This document shows positions 40,254 through 49,987 of a stretch of 64,000 nucleotides of DNA, in pieces. The stretch spans positions 44,038 to 108,037 of the forward strand of contig NZ_JAPHPW010000016.1 in the NCBI RefSeq assembly GCF_026241515.1, in the 5' to 3' direction. Numbering within the stretch: position 1 is the first letter of the stretch; each line of letters begins with the position of its first letter. The notes below the pieces were generated by a model. It did no database searches and was not told the origin of the DNA. It worked only from the letters and a program-made list of their open reading frames with translations. Made by a program: the position numbers and the translations under genes. Source of the DNA: Vibrio sp. 14G-20 (GTDB lineage Bacteria > Pseudomonadota > Gammaproteobacteria > Enterobacterales > Vibrionaceae).

Positions 40254-41483
40254 ATGAAATTAACGTCGTCTTTAGGCTCACTGTTGGCTAGCAGTCTGTC
40301 TATCGAAATAAAACAGCGAGCGCTGACAGAGCTCGTCATCAGCACTTATCAGCCACATGAGCGCACTGAGTTTTTTCAAAACGTGACTGAATATCGTAGA
40401 AGCCAATTAGAATTGCTTTTCCCAGAGCATCAAAACAAAAGCTACTCTGTATTGTTTGAGGTGGTGGACTACCGCGATCTGATTCTACGCTATCCATATA
40501 CACTATCTGCAGAGATTGCTCTTCTAGAGCAGGCCGTAGGGCAGTGCTATATGCATTGGCTAGATTTCTGGTGCGAGTGTGAAATTGCTGTGATCAAAGC
40601 CAAATCACCATTAAATTCAAGCTCCATTTCTCATGTCGACCTCCCTATCAATGACAGTGCTTATTACGGTGCGATCATCGAACAAATAGAACATGAGCCA
40701 CTTTTGGTACAAACACCGAGTCACCCACAAGGAATGCCAATTAACGATGCCATTGCTTTAAGCAATCTTGAGGTGTTCATCAAGGGTGAGAAATGGTTTG
40801 AGATGCTGCCTTTATTACACCTTTCCCAGGCAGGTAAGCATTTTATTCTGCTCAAACACCCAATCGATGAAGCCTTTCCGACACTGGTTTCCTCTGCGCT
40901 GATTCAAGATTGGTCTAAGAACGACACTTGGCTAAGTTACACACCAACGTTCAGCAATGAGCACTGGCAATACTGTTTACCCGATTACGGCTACGATGAG
41001 CTCGAAGGGGTACAACTTTTCACACCACCAAAATTGCCGAAATGTCATTCTCTCGTAGAATTTGATAATCACTTCCAGTTACAATTGTCTGACAAAAGCG
41101 CTGTGTGTGAAGTGTTGCGCTTGACAGTAAGTGGCAATACTCAACAAAAACTCTATTTTCTCTACCTTGCTCAGAAAGAGTTGATGAATGCCTTACATCA
41201 AACAGAGTACAAAGTCGGCTTCACGATTATCGAGCAACCTTTCATGCTTCATTTTTATCAAGCCATTGATTCCAATGCATACTTCCATTCTGGGTATTGC
41301 GAATTAAATGATGATGGCACAACAATTTATCGTGGGTTTTGGAATTTCGAGATGATGGTAAAAGCATTCAATAATGTCGATTCCCGGAGCTACAAACGCG
41401 CAGTGCGAGAGGGCAGAAAGCCATTAGAAAAGTCGTGCTCGGCAGGAAAAACTAGCTCGGTAAAAAAGGATGAACATGTTTGA
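40254..41483 (+). CDS. luxM: LuxM/AinS-type acyl-homoserine-lactone synthase
   Basis: 409 residues, close to V. harveyi LuxM (399) and V. fischeri AinS (395). These are SAM- and acyl-CoA/ACP-using synthases unrelated in sequence to LuxI. No motif is diagnostic by eye, so the call rests mainly on length, the basic C-terminal third ('RGFWNFEMMVKAFNNVDSRSYKRAVREGRKPLEK') and the overlap with an orthologue of LuxN, which matches the luxM-luxN operon. The acyl chain of the product cannot be told. Expression is likely quorum-regulated. Confidence 0.82.
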   Translation: MKLTSSLGSLLASSLSIEIKQRALTELVISTYQPHERTEFFQNVTEYRRSQLELLFPEHQNKSYSVLFEVVDYRDLILRYPYTLSAEIALLEQAVGQCYMHWLDFWCECEIAVIKAKSPLNSSSISHVDLPINDSAYYGAIIEQIEHEPLLVQTPSHPQGMPINDAIALSNLEVFIKGEKWFEMLPLLHLSQAGKHFILLKHPIDEAFPTLVSSALIQDWSKNDTWLSYTPTFSNEHWQYCLPDYGYDELEGVQLFTPPKLPKCHSLVEFDNHFQLQLSDKSAVCEVLRLTVSGNTQQKLYFLYLAQKELMNALHQTEYKVGFTIIEQPFMLHFYQAIDSNAYFHSGYCELNDDGTTIYRGFWNFEMMVKAFNNVDSRSYKRAVREGRKPLEKSCSAGKTSSVKKDEHV

Positions 41484-44079
41484 TTTCGGCCTCGAGGCGA
41501 TCATCTATGCAAAAGCAATCACACTGCTTGCAACCGTGGCAGTGGTTGTCATGTGGTTGTTCTATTACTGCTATCGCCTGAAACAAAAAAACGAAGTGAT
41601 CGCAGGGACACACCATGCCTCTTACATCGCGTATTCGATCTGCATTGTTGCGTGGATCAGCAGTAACGCTTATTTCCATACTGACTTATTACTGGAACTT
41701 GGGGCCTCGGCCGCCGTGTTCGCCGCAAAGTTTGCCAACCTCGCCTCTTTCTTTGCGTTTGCCTTCGCCTACTACTTCTCATGTCAGCTCGCCGCCGAAC
41801 AACGTAATGGTAAAGTTCATGTGTGGCAACAAGCCATTTTCGTCACCTTAACCGTCTACTCCTTCTTTATCAATTTAAGTCCGGGGTTAACCGTTGAACA
41901 CGTCACCATTGCAGGCCCAAGCCAGTTCGTGATTGAGTTTGGCCCACACACGCCGTACTTCTTCATTGGAATGATAAGCTTTGTAGTGCTAACACTACTC
42001 AACCTGGTGGCCATGCGCGCCAACAGCAGCAAGCTAACCTTAGCTAAAACTAACTACATGATCGCAGGCATTTTAGTCTTCATGCTGTCGACTGCGACAA
42101 TCCACCTAGGCATGACCTACTTCTTGCGTGATTTCTCGCTCACTTGGCTGCCACCAGCTTTGTCGATAAGTGAAATGTTGTTCGTTGGCTATGCCCTGCT
42201 AACCTCGCGCTTCTACAGCGTGAAATACCTGGCATACATGAGCCTAAATGCGATGTTGGTTTGTGCTATTTTGGTGATCCCTTTTGGCGCGATATTTATC
42301 CCGCTGACAGACGACAGTCAATGGCTTGTTGCTATCCCAATCTGTGCAATTATCGGCATCACTTGGCATGTTCTCTACAAACGCGTAAGCCACTACGCCT
42401 CCTTCTTTGTCTACGGCAACAAGAAAACGCCAGTACAGCAGATCCTCTCACTCGAAGACGATTTCAAGCTGTCGATTGATGATGCAATGCGTCGATTAGG
42501 CAGCCTACTGCAGATCCCAGAAGACAAGCTGCGTCTGGTGAACAGCAACTACAACGAAACCTTCTACGAAGATTATCTGTCTACCAACAAGTCCGTTTTA
42601 GTGTTCGATGAGCTGTCTCAGGAGCTTGATTACACCGCACCAGCCAAGCGCTCGATAAAAGCCCTGTATGACAAGATGAGTTCAAACGACACCGCTTTGG
42701 TGATGCCTTTATTTGGTCAGGGGAAATCGGTCACGCACTTATTGGTCTCGTCACACAAGAGCAACGATAAGATGTTCTCTAACGAAGAGATCTCTGCCCT
42801 GCAAATCTTGTTAACTCGTGTACAAAGCACCATTGAAGCCGATAGACGCATTCGCCAAAGTCGCGCGCTTGCTAATTCTATCGCACACGAAATGCGTAAC
42901 CCGCTGGCTCAAGTGCAGCTGCATTTTGAGGTGCTAAAGCAGCACATTGATAACCAAGCCCCAGCCAAACAAATCCTAAAGGATATTGAGAATGGCCAAG
43001 CGGCGATTCAACGCGGGCGACAACTGATTGATATCATCCTGCGCGAAGTCAGTGACAGTACGCCTGAACACGGACCTGTGACCATGACCTCTATCCACAA
43101 AGCCGTAGATCAAGCCGTAAGCCACTATGGTTTTGAGAATGAAAAGATCATTGAACGCATTCGTTTACCACAACACGCTGATTTTGTAGCAAAGCTGAAT
43201 GAAACCTTATTCAACTTCGTCATTTTCAACCTGATACGTAATGCAATCTATTACTTTGATTCTTACCCAGAAAGCCAAATTGAGATCAGCACCAACACAG
43301 GACCTTACGAGAACGTTCTGATATTCCGAGATACCGGCCCAGGCATTGGAGAAGCCATTGCACATAAGATTTTCGATGACTTTTTCTCGTATCAAAAAAG
43401 TGGTGGTAGCGGCTTAGGATTAGGTTATTGCCAACGCGTAATGCGCTCATTTGGCGGTCGAGTTGAGTGCCACTCTAAACTGGATGAATTTACTGAATTC
43501 CACCTGTATTTCCCAGTGGTACCTAATGCGCCCAAAGCAGACGCGCTTCGTACGCCTGATTTCAATGATTGGAAGCAAAGCCAATCAACGAGTGAAGATA
43601 AAACCAAAGCGGATATACAAGCAGGTTTACAAACGAGTCAACATGCTCCAAGTAGCGTTCAAGAACAATTAGACCACCTCGCACCCACCGTGCTCATCGT
43701 CGACGACAAAGAGGTACAACGCACGCTTGTTCAGATGTACCTGAGCCGACTTGGCGTAAATAGCTTGCAAGCCAAAAACGGGGAAAATGCTGTCGATCTG
43801 TTCAGATCACACAAAGTTGATTTGATCTTAATGGACGTACAAATGCCGATAATGAATGGTTTTGACGCAAGCCAGATCATCAAGGCGCGTTCACCTCAAA
43901 CACCCATCATTGCTTTGTCTGGGGAGTCGGGACAACACGAGTTAGATATGATCAACAAACTGATGGATGGTCGCCTAGAGAAGCCAACCTCTTTGAAAGC
44001 ACTGCAACATGTACTCGATAACTGGCTGAAGAAAGACATGAGATCGAACGTTTCTAAAGAAACACAAAGTGAAGACTAG
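41476..44079 (+). CDS. luxN: LuxN/AinR-type hybrid sensor kinase
   Basis: Inner-membrane receptor for the LuxM autoinducer; passes phosphate through LuxU to LuxO. 867 residues from the ATG at 41476 (AAGGA five bases before it; overlaps luxM by eight bases). Residues ~1-320 hold about nine helices. The histidine of 'NSIAHEMRNPLAQVQLHF' is residue 471, exactly the LuxN phospho-acceptor position. Kinase boxes 'NLIRNAIYYF', 'DTGPGIGE' and 'GGSGLGLGYC' follow, then a linker and a receiver with 'LILMDVQMPIMNGFD' (Asp ~787; LuxN Asp771), so the linker is about 16 residues longer. Confidence 0.93.
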   Translation: MFDFGLEAIIYAKAITLLATVAVVVMWLFYYCYRLKQKNEVIAGTHHASYIAYSICIVAWISSNAYFHTDLLLELGASAAVFAAKFANLASFFAFAFAYYFSCQLAAEQRNGKVHVWQQAIFVTLTVYSFFINLSPGLTVEHVTIAGPSQFVIEFGPHTPYFFIGMISFVVLTLLNLVAMRANSSKLTLAKTNYMIAGILVFMLSTATIHLGMTYFLRDFSLTWLPPALSISEMLFVGYALLTSRFYSVKYLAYMSLNAMLVCAILVIPFGAIFIPLTDDSQWLVAIPICAIIGITWHVLYKRVSHYASFFVYGNKKTPVQQILSLEDDFKLSIDDAMRRLGSLLQIPEDKLRLVNSNYNETFYEDYLSTNKSVLVFDELSQELDYTAPAKRSIKALYDKMSSNDTALVMPLFGQGKSVTHLLVSSHKSNDKMFSNEEISALQILLTRVQSTIEADRRIRQSRALANSIAHEMRNPLAQVQLHFEVLKQHIDNQAPAKQILKDIENGQAAIQRGRQLIDIILREVSDSTPEHGPVTMTSIHKAVDQAVSHYGFENEKIIERIRLPQHADFVAKLNETLFNFVIFNLIRNAIYYFDSYPESQIEISTNTGPYENVLIFRDTGPGIGEAIAHKIFDDFFSYQKSGGSGLGLGYCQRVMRSFGGRVECHSKLDEFTEFHLYFPVVPNAPKADALRTPDFNDWKQSQSTSEDKTKADIQAGLQTSQHAPSSVQEQLDHLAPTVLIVDDKEVQRTLVQMYLSRLGVNSLQAKNGENAVDLFRSHKVDLILMDVQMPIMNGFDASQIIKARSPQTPIIALSGESGQHELDMINKLMDGRLEKPTSLKALQHVLDNWLKKDMRSNVSKETQSED

Positions 44080-44156
44080 ATTCAATAAAGTCGCTGATCC
44101 TATGAGAACAACGACTCGATAAGTAAACCAGCAATTGGACAACCCAGTGATTAATC

Positions 44157-44194
44157 AAAAATCCCCGCAAGAGCCTTTCTTGAGGGGATTTTAA
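44157..44194. terminator. Bidirectional terminator, luxN / DUF1254 gene
   Basis: AAAATCCCC / GGGGATTTT stem with a 17-base loop between convergent genes. Confidence 0.85.
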
Positions 44195-44223
44195 AATTCA
44201 AAGGGCTCGGTATCAATAATTGA

Positions 44224-45276
44224 CTAAAGCTCTTTAATCTCGATTTGGCGCAATGCTTCCATGTACTCTAGAGTCTCGTTTACATCGATTGGTTCGTATA
44301 AGCGCAGTACTCCCGCCCAACCTTCAGAAACTTCAAAGTCATATTCAGCACCAGTATCACAGTTGAACGTGACCGAAACGGTACCATCACCGTTGTCACG
44401 CATGGACTCGCCAGACGCATAGAATTGCTCAGAATCAATCCAACCGTTTGCGCCATAAGTGGTCAAAGAGTAATAACCGCCACGACCTTCAAAGTCTAGG
44501 TTTGGTGTTGGAATCGTCCACTCTTGGCAGGTAGTTTTACCTTGGCCGGGAACACGCTCCAAATATTGCGCTGTATCTGCCGGTAGCCCTGCATAGCCAA
44601 ACGCCGTCACATATTTGAAATGGTGATCTTCCACGTCATCTAACGTGGCGCCAAACCCTTTCAAGCCCTCAATCGGTGCGCCATGTTTCATGACGTTGTT
44701 GATGAGTTTTAAACGGTAATCTTCAACGTCGCTTGGGTTGTAACCTTTGCCTTGATAAGGCTTGGCTGAGTTCGCTTTTATAGAGAGTAGACTCTGGCGG
44801 CGCTTAGTGTCTTCAATAGAATCAGCTATACGTGTTCTTGCTAGCACATGAACATGAGTACCCTTCGTCAGATCATCAACGGTTAGAGTTAGCGTTTCGC
44901 CACGGCGAACCACTTTATGCAGAAGATGATTTTCGTCCATGATATGAATGATCTGGAAATAATCGTTATCTTCTTTTGGTACATGGAACGTTGCACCTTC
45001 TGATACGTCAACCACCATCGTCGAGTAAACGACATCACGATTTGAGCGAATCACCGTTTGTGCGTCTTTGGATACTGGGTCTGCGTGCAGCCAATGGTTT
45101 ACGCCCACTTTGTTTTGTAATCCAAGGAAGTTCCAATCAGACTCGGCTTCAGGGTAGTTATCCCAGTTAACACCACCAACGGCAGCATGGTCATAGGTAG
45201 ATGAACGATTGTTGTCCTCTGCCGTTACAGCAAATGCGGTTAATGCTAGTAGCGTCGCTAACGTCGTTTTATTCAT
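44224..45276 (-). CDS. DUF1254/DUF1214 family exported protein (first copy)
   Basis: 350 residues with a signal peptide ('TTLATLLALTAFAVTAEDNN'). The N-terminal part carries the DUF1254-type 'VIRSNRDVVYSTMVVDVSEGATFHVPKEDN' block; the C-terminal part the DUF1214-type 'GYYSLTTYGANGWIDSEQFYASG' and 'DNGDGTVSVTFNCD'. No enzymatic activity is established for the family. Divergent from a LysR gene, a mirror image of the second module at 46367-49833. Confidence 0.78.
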   Translation of the reverse strand: MNKTTLATLLALTAFAVTAEDNNRSSTYDHAAVGGVNWDNYPEAESDWNFLGLQNKVGVNHWLHADPVSKDAQTVIRSNRDVVYSTMVVDVSEGATFHVPKEDNDYFQIIHIMDENHLLHKVVRRGETLTLTVDDLTKGTHVHVLARTRIADSIEDTKRRQSLLSIKANSAKPYQGKGYNPSDVEDYRLKLINNVMKHGAPIEGLKGFGATLDDVEDHHFKYVTAFGYAGLPADTAQYLERVPGQGKTTCQEWTIPTPNLDFEGRGGYYSLTTYGANGWIDSEQFYASGESMRDNGDGTVSVTFNCDTGAEYDFEVSEGWAGVLRLYEPIDVNETLEYMEALRQIEIKEL

Positions 45277-45402
45277 GATGGTTTCTCGTGTTTGTTTCGA
45301 TGAGCTCAGTATGTAGATGCGCCGTGATATACTCCAATTGATTATATGAAAACAAGATATACACTTTAGGTATATCTAATCATCTTTGTTCTGGGTCCCA
45401 CA

Positions 45403-46323
45403 ATGATAATAAGTAACCGCTTTAAGCGCTTAGACCTCAACTTACTTAAAGTATTGAAGGTGTTGATCGAGGTGAAAAACACTCGAAAGGCGTCAGAACT
45501 CCTGTTTACGAGCCAACCCTCAATCAGTCGTTCATTACAAAAGCTACGCGACTACTTTGACGATGAGTTGTTTATACGCTCACAACATGGTTTAGAGCCA
45601 ACCGCTAAATTACTTGAAATTAAACAAACCTTGATGCCAGTGTTACTACAATTAGAACAAGTGCTTGAACCAGAATCTGAGTTTGATGTCGCTCAATTTG
45701 ATGGCACCGTGAACATTGCTATCAATGGATTCATTGCCAATAGCATCTCGGCGAAGCTGATTAATATTCTGTTAGCACAAGCCCCGAAGGTGAAAGTGAA
45801 CATAGTCGATTGGGGAGTAAATACATCGGACTTGATGACCTCTGGTGAAATCGACTTAGGAATCAACTACTACCCATTAGAATTATCTAAGCAGGTATAC
45901 CAAAAACGAATAGCGAGTGATGACTTTGTCTTGATCTGCCGCTCTGGGCATCCGCTTGCTGACTCATTGTTACCACAAGATCAGGAAGAGCCGCTTCAAT
46001 TAGCAAGCTTAGTCGTGAGTGATTGGAACGAGAATATTGCACTTGCCCCTAACGTGCTAGCGGACGTTGGAATCAATACTGAAGTGAAAATACGATCGAC
46101 CTATCTACACAGTTTATTGTCAATCGTAAAACAGAGTGATGTGTTGTTCCCTTGCTCTAAATTACTAGCGAACTCACTATCTGATGAGTTTTCATTTGTG
46201 AAATTCCCTCACATACCCAACATGCCGAACAGTGATATTGGCATGACCATTGGACGTAAGCACCGTAACCAATCCAAAATACGCTGGCTTGAATCGTGTA
46301 TTGAAGAAGTGTTCACAAGATAA
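45403..46323 (+). CDS. LysR-family regulator (first module)
   Basis: 306 residues. N-terminal helix-turn-helix 'LNLLKVLKVLIEVKNTRKASELLFTSQPSISRSLQKLRDYFDDELF' (residues ~12-57), then a normal effector domain. Divergent from the first DUF1254 gene across ~126 bases, so it probably controls it. Confidence 0.9.
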   Translation: MIISNRFKRLDLNLLKVLKVLIEVKNTRKASELLFTSQPSISRSLQKLRDYFDDELFIRSQHGLEPTAKLLEIKQTLMPVLLQLEQVLEPESEFDVAQFDGTVNIAINGFIANSISAKLINILLAQAPKVKVNIVDWGVNTSDLMTSGEIDLGINYYPLELSKQVYQKRIASDDFVLICRSGHPLADSLLPQDQEEPLQLASLVVSDWNENIALAPNVLADVGINTEVKIRSTYLHSLLSIVKQSDVLFPCSKLLANSLSDEFSFVKFPHIPNMPNSDIGMTIGRKHRNQSKIRWLESCIEEVFTR

Positions 46324-46366
46324 CGATGTGCTTGTTATAACCGACAAAGACAAACCAGACTAGCTT

Positions 46367-47293
46367 TTACGAGTGATTAGCATCCACCATCGCCGTTTCA
46401 ATCAAATCCAACAGCCATTTGTATTTGGCTGAGTGCTGATTTTTCTTATGAAGATAAGCGAACACCTCCATCTCCTCAGTTCCCTCTTCCAGTCCTTCAA
46501 TCACGATTGAGCGCAATACGCCTTTGTGTTGTTCAATCACCGGAGGCATGCAAGGGGCGATAATATTAGAGTGCTTGATCGTTTCAATTAACCCGACAAT
46601 AGAAGTCGTTCGCAGTGCCATGTTAATTGTCTTACCTTGGCTCAATACTTCCTCTTCCAACCGTGAATGTTTGTTTTGGTCGAAATAAGCAAGGTCGACG
46701 TGAGCAAATGGAAACGACAACAAATCATCAATCGTTGCGATGGATGCCTTGAAAGGATGATCTTCTCTCACTGCCAATACAAACTTTAAGTTCACGAGAG
46801 GTACGGCAATGATCTCAGCAGGCAAATTCCTAGCTTCGAAATGAATGACAAAATCAATCTCGTCACTCTTAAGCCTTTCTAAAGAGTTTTGGGAGCTCGT
46901 ATGGCTGATCAATCTTGAAAGTGGACTTTCTATTGATAGCTGATGAAACAGAGCCGGAGTCAACCAAGGCAGAACATGAGGATTCGCCTCAATCTTAAAA
47001 TCTTCACTGAGGTCCGTGGGATTAAACTGTTTTCCTTCTTCTATCGCCGTCACCAATCCGTCCAATAGCGGGAAAACGCGCTGATAAAGGTCGTCTGAAT
47101 AAGGTGTCGGCAAAAACTTCTGGTGTGACAACACAAACAATTCTTCACTTAAGGATTCCTTAAGTTTCTTGATGCTTTGGCTAACTGCAGGTGTCGAGAC
47201 AAACAACTTCTCAGCCGCTTTTCGCAAGCTCTTCTCTTGATACACCACCACAAACACTTTCAATAAGTTCAGATCGACATTGTTCAGTTTCAT
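46367..47293 (-). CDS. LysR-family regulator (second module)
   Basis: 308 residues. Helix-turn-helix 'VDLNLLKVFVVVYQEKSLRKAAEKLFVSTPAVSQSIKKLKESLSEELF' (residues ~5-52). Divergent from the outer-membrane protein and second DUF1254 genes across ~129 bases, which it probably controls. Convergent with the first module's LysR gene. Confidence 0.9.
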   Translation of the reverse strand: MKLNNVDLNLLKVFVVVYQEKSLRKAAEKLFVSTPAVSQSIKKLKESLSEELFVLSHQKFLPTPYSDDLYQRVFPLLDGLVTAIEEGKQFNPTDLSEDFKIEANPHVLPWLTPALFHQLSIESPLSRLISHTSSQNSLERLKSDEIDFVIHFEARNLPAEIIAVPLVNLKFVLAVREDHPFKASIATIDDLLSFPFAHVDLAYFDQNKHSRLEEEVLSQGKTINMALRTTSIVGLIETIKHSNIIAPCMPPVIEQHKGVLRSIVIEGLEEGTEEMEVFAYLHKKNQHSAKYKWLLDLIETAMVDANHS

Positions 47294-47422
47294 GAGACAC
47301 CATAAAGCATTGCTTAACGAATGGTTAAGTTTATATGAATTAACTTAACAAAGTCCACTTTGTATAGTTATCCCACCTTCACGAAGTACACGGATGTAGT
47401 GAAATAACTCTATGAGGCAGCT

Positions 47423-48211
47423 ATGTTATTACAACGTTCGATCCTTTCTCTAACCCCTCTTTTGTTGGCTAGCGGTGCTATCGCTGAAGAGACAGAAGTT
47501 CAAGATATGTCAGACCCATTGGCGGTCTACACACAAGCCGGCTTCGGCTACACCGACAAGGGCTTAAACCTAAAAGTTGGACAAACCTACGACACTGGTA
47601 GTGATACCACCATGGGCATGAATGTGTTTGAAATCAAAGGTATCGCTGGTGAGGCTATTGGTTGGAACGGTCGAGATGCAGACAACAGTGTTGATTCCAT
47701 CCGCTTTAGAAACTTTGGTGTAGACCTAATTAATGGCCGAGGCACTCAAGTTGATATGTCTTGGGATTTCGATAGCAACCAAGGCAGTGCGTCTTACAGC
47801 TTTATTCAAGCATTACCACAAATGGGCATGTTTAACTTCTACCCGCTTGCGGGTGTCGGTGTTGCTGCAGGTGAAGAGTTGGTTGAAGGCACTGGAGGCG
47901 ATCTCGACGCCGATCAGCTTCGCGACCGCTACAACATGCACGGTACTTTCTACGTCGCAGGTATGTACGCCAAGATGCAACTAACTGACAAGATTTGGCT
48001 GAACTATAACCCAATGTATTTAGGCACAATGTCGGGGTCTTCAACATTCAAAGATTTTGGCTTTGAGGGCAGTGATTCAGTATTCGCACATGAATTTGCA
48101 GCGAGCTATCAGATCTCTCCAAGAGCCAACGTTCGTTATTTTGCAAACTGGACTGAAAACACCAGTATCGAAGACGGTGATCACCGCATCGAATTTAACT
48201 ATCAGTTTTAA
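47423..48211 (+). CDS. Outer-membrane beta-barrel protein (porin-like)
   Basis: 262 residues: signal peptide ('SILSLTPLLLASGAIAEETE', cut after AIA), then alternating beta-strand pattern rich in Gly/Asp/Asn, ending in '...DHRIEFNYQF', the C-terminal phenylalanine that marks an outer-membrane barrel. Short for a 16-strand porin (about 240 mature residues suggest 10-12 strands). Its gene is followed by tandem copies of its own 3' end and by the second DUF1254 gene, so both may handle one hydrophobic or sugar-like substrate. Identity unknown. Confidence 0.75.
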   Translation: MLLQRSILSLTPLLLASGAIAEETEVQDMSDPLAVYTQAGFGYTDKGLNLKVGQTYDTGSDTTMGMNVFEIKGIAGEAIGWNGRDADNSVDSIRFRNFGVDLINGRGTQVDMSWDFDSNQGSASYSFIQALPQMGMFNFYPLAGVGVAAGEELVEGTGGDLDADQLRDRYNMHGTFYVAGMYAKMQLTDKIWLNYNPMYLGTMSGSSTFKDFGFEGSDSVFAHEFAASYQISPRANVRYFANWTENTSIEDGDHRIEFNYQF

Positions 48212-48261
48212 CTAAGCATTTCTAACAAAGCAGTTTTAACTGAGCATTTCTAACGAACGGT
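48203..48261 (+). repeat. Tandem ~28-bp duplication spanning the porin stop codon
   Basis: CAGTTTTAACTAAGCATTTCTAACAAAG at 48203-48230 is followed by CAGTTTTAACTGAGCATTTCTAACGAA from 48231 and a partial third unit. The first unit includes the last codons and stop of the porin gene. Recent slippage duplication. Confidence 0.85.
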
Positions 48262-48321
48262 TTTAAATTCAGCGAGAAGCTTCAAATTAAAAAATAAGCT
48301 TCGAATTTTTGAGGACACAAC

Positions 48322-49833
48322 ATGAACATTTTATCTAAAGCAATAGCCGGCACTCTCACTTGCCCACTACGATCGACAGCGATGCTCATTTCCGTAACGG
48401 CCTTGTTTTCAGCAACAGCGATTGCAGGAAACGATAACCCAACAGAAACTCTTCAAACACGCGCGGGAGACTTCACTTTCGAAACCGACTTTCTTCATGG
48501 TATTCCAACACAAGAAAGCTCAGCAAAGTTGTTTGAACTGATGGACTATCAACGTGCGTCACAAGCTTACATTTGGTCGGTACCTTTAGTTTCAAACTAC
48601 GCATGGAAACAAGCCTATGCTGATATGGGTGCTGAGGACGGCCAAATTACTTATGTTGAGTCTCACGAATCTAAGCTAGGAGGCTTAACTTACAACACAT
48701 CTACACCTTACGCGATTACTTGGTTTAACGTCGAGAAAGAGCCCGTTGTTATAGAAATTCCCACAGATGAATTGCGCGGCGCAGTACACACCATGTGGCA
48801 AATCGGTATTTCTCAGATGACCGAACCGGGCGTCTACGTGGTAAAAGCCAAAGGAGCAGAAACACCGAGTAATCTGCCAAAAGGCGCTAAGGTTTTTGAG
48901 TCGGACACCAACTATGTTTTCTTCGGTGTTCGCTTAATGGCAGAGTCAGATAAGCAACGTATGAAAGACTTAGAGGCTCTCAAAATTACAGACCTCAACG
49001 GTAAGCCACTGAGTGATAACGGCGTAAACTTCCCTGAGCGTGGTGAAGACGCCAAGCACCCAAGAGGCATGGCATTTTGGAATACGTTGAATGAAGCCAT
49101 TCAAGCTGAGCCAGTAGCAGAGCGCGATCGTATGATGCACGACATGCTACGTCCATTAGGTATTGAAAAAGGTAAAGCGTTTACGCCATCAGTTCAGCAG
49201 CGTGACATCTTAGAGCAAGCTGTCGTCATGGGTGAAGCTATGGTTAAGAACATCGACTTCAACAAAACGGAACGCTTGCCACACGCAGCTTACGGTAATG
49301 AAGGTAATTCGTGGGAAATAGCAACAGCTTCGACTCCGAACCAAGATCGTGACTACGGTATGGATCTCGATGGACGTGCGGCTTGGTTTTATGAAGCGGT
49401 GACCAACGATATTGCGATGCACGGTTTCGAAAACGGCGGTTGGGGTCAGATCTACCTAGACAACTACCGTGATGACAATGCAAATGGGCTTAATGGCAGC
49501 AATCACTATACTTTGACGTTGGATGGCGATGTTAATTTCGCCGATTTGTTCTGGACAATCACTGTTTATAACGTTGAGAACCGCGCCATCATCGACAACG
49601 ACATTGAGCGTGCCGATGTAGGTTCAAACATCGAAGGAACGGTCAAAGACGCACAAGGTAATTACACCTTCCACTTCTCGCCAACTAAACCAGCAGGTGT
49701 GAATGAGGCTAACTGGGTGCAAACCCGAGAAGACGAAAACTGGTTTGTTTACTTCCGTGCCTACTCACCAAGTAAAGCGTTTGTAACGCAGCAGCCAGAA
49801 ACCTTATTGCCTAACTTCAAGCGTGTGAACTGA
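48322..49833 (+). CDS. DUF1254/DUF1214 family exported protein (second copy)
   Basis: 503 residues with a signal peptide ('STAMLISVTALFSATAIAGN'). DUF1254 N-terminal half: 'ELMDYQRASQAYIWSVPLVS', 'LTYNTSTPYAITWFNVEKEPVVIEIP' and 'HTMWQIGISQMTEPGVYVVKAKG'. DUF1214 C-terminal half: 'NHYTLTLDGDVNFADLFWTITVYNVENR', 'GSNIEGTVKDAQGNYTFHFSPTKP' and 'NWFVYFRAYSPSKAF'. Longer than the first copy (350) and includes an extra ~150-residue middle section ('GRDIL...'-type helices). Probably in one transcript with the porin gene (110 bases apart, AGGA ribosome site before ATG). The substrate is unknown. Confidence 0.82.
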   Translation: MNILSKAIAGTLTCPLRSTAMLISVTALFSATAIAGNDNPTETLQTRAGDFTFETDFLHGIPTQESSAKLFELMDYQRASQAYIWSVPLVSNYAWKQAYADMGAEDGQITYVESHESKLGGLTYNTSTPYAITWFNVEKEPVVIEIPTDELRGAVHTMWQIGISQMTEPGVYVVKAKGAETPSNLPKGAKVFESDTNYVFFGVRLMAESDKQRMKDLEALKITDLNGKPLSDNGVNFPERGEDAKHPRGMAFWNTLNEAIQAEPVAERDRMMHDMLRPLGIEKGKAFTPSVQQRDILEQAVVMGEAMVKNIDFNKTERLPHAAYGNEGNSWEIATASTPNQDRDYGMDLDGRAAWFYEAVTNDIAMHGFENGGWGQIYLDNYRDDNANGLNGSNHYTLTLDGDVNFADLFWTITVYNVENRAIIDNDIERADVGSNIEGTVKDAQGNYTFHFSPTKPAGVNEANWVQTREDENWFVYFRAYSPSKAFVTQQPETLLPNFKRVN

Positions 49834-49900
49834 TCATCTAAAGCGAGTCACATATGACCTGTTCACGCCAAAAATAGTTATCAGGTTCACAGAGCAAAAC

Positions 49901-49929
49901 AAAAGAGGAGCCTCAGGGCTCCTCTTTTC
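49901..49929. terminator. Bidirectional terminator
   Basis: AAAAGAGGAGCC / GGCTCCTCTTTT stem between the second DUF1254 gene and the RpiB-family gene. Confidence 0.9.
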
Positions 49930-49954
49930 TATCTTCTATCTTCTATCTTCTATC
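49927..49954 (+). repeat. 7-bp tandem repeat (TTCTATC, 4 copies)
   Basis: Starts inside the terminator tail; a microsatellite like that at 3199-3234. Confidence 0.9.
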
Positions 49955-49987
49955 TTCATCTAGCAGCTAAGTAAGCTCTTGATAAAG

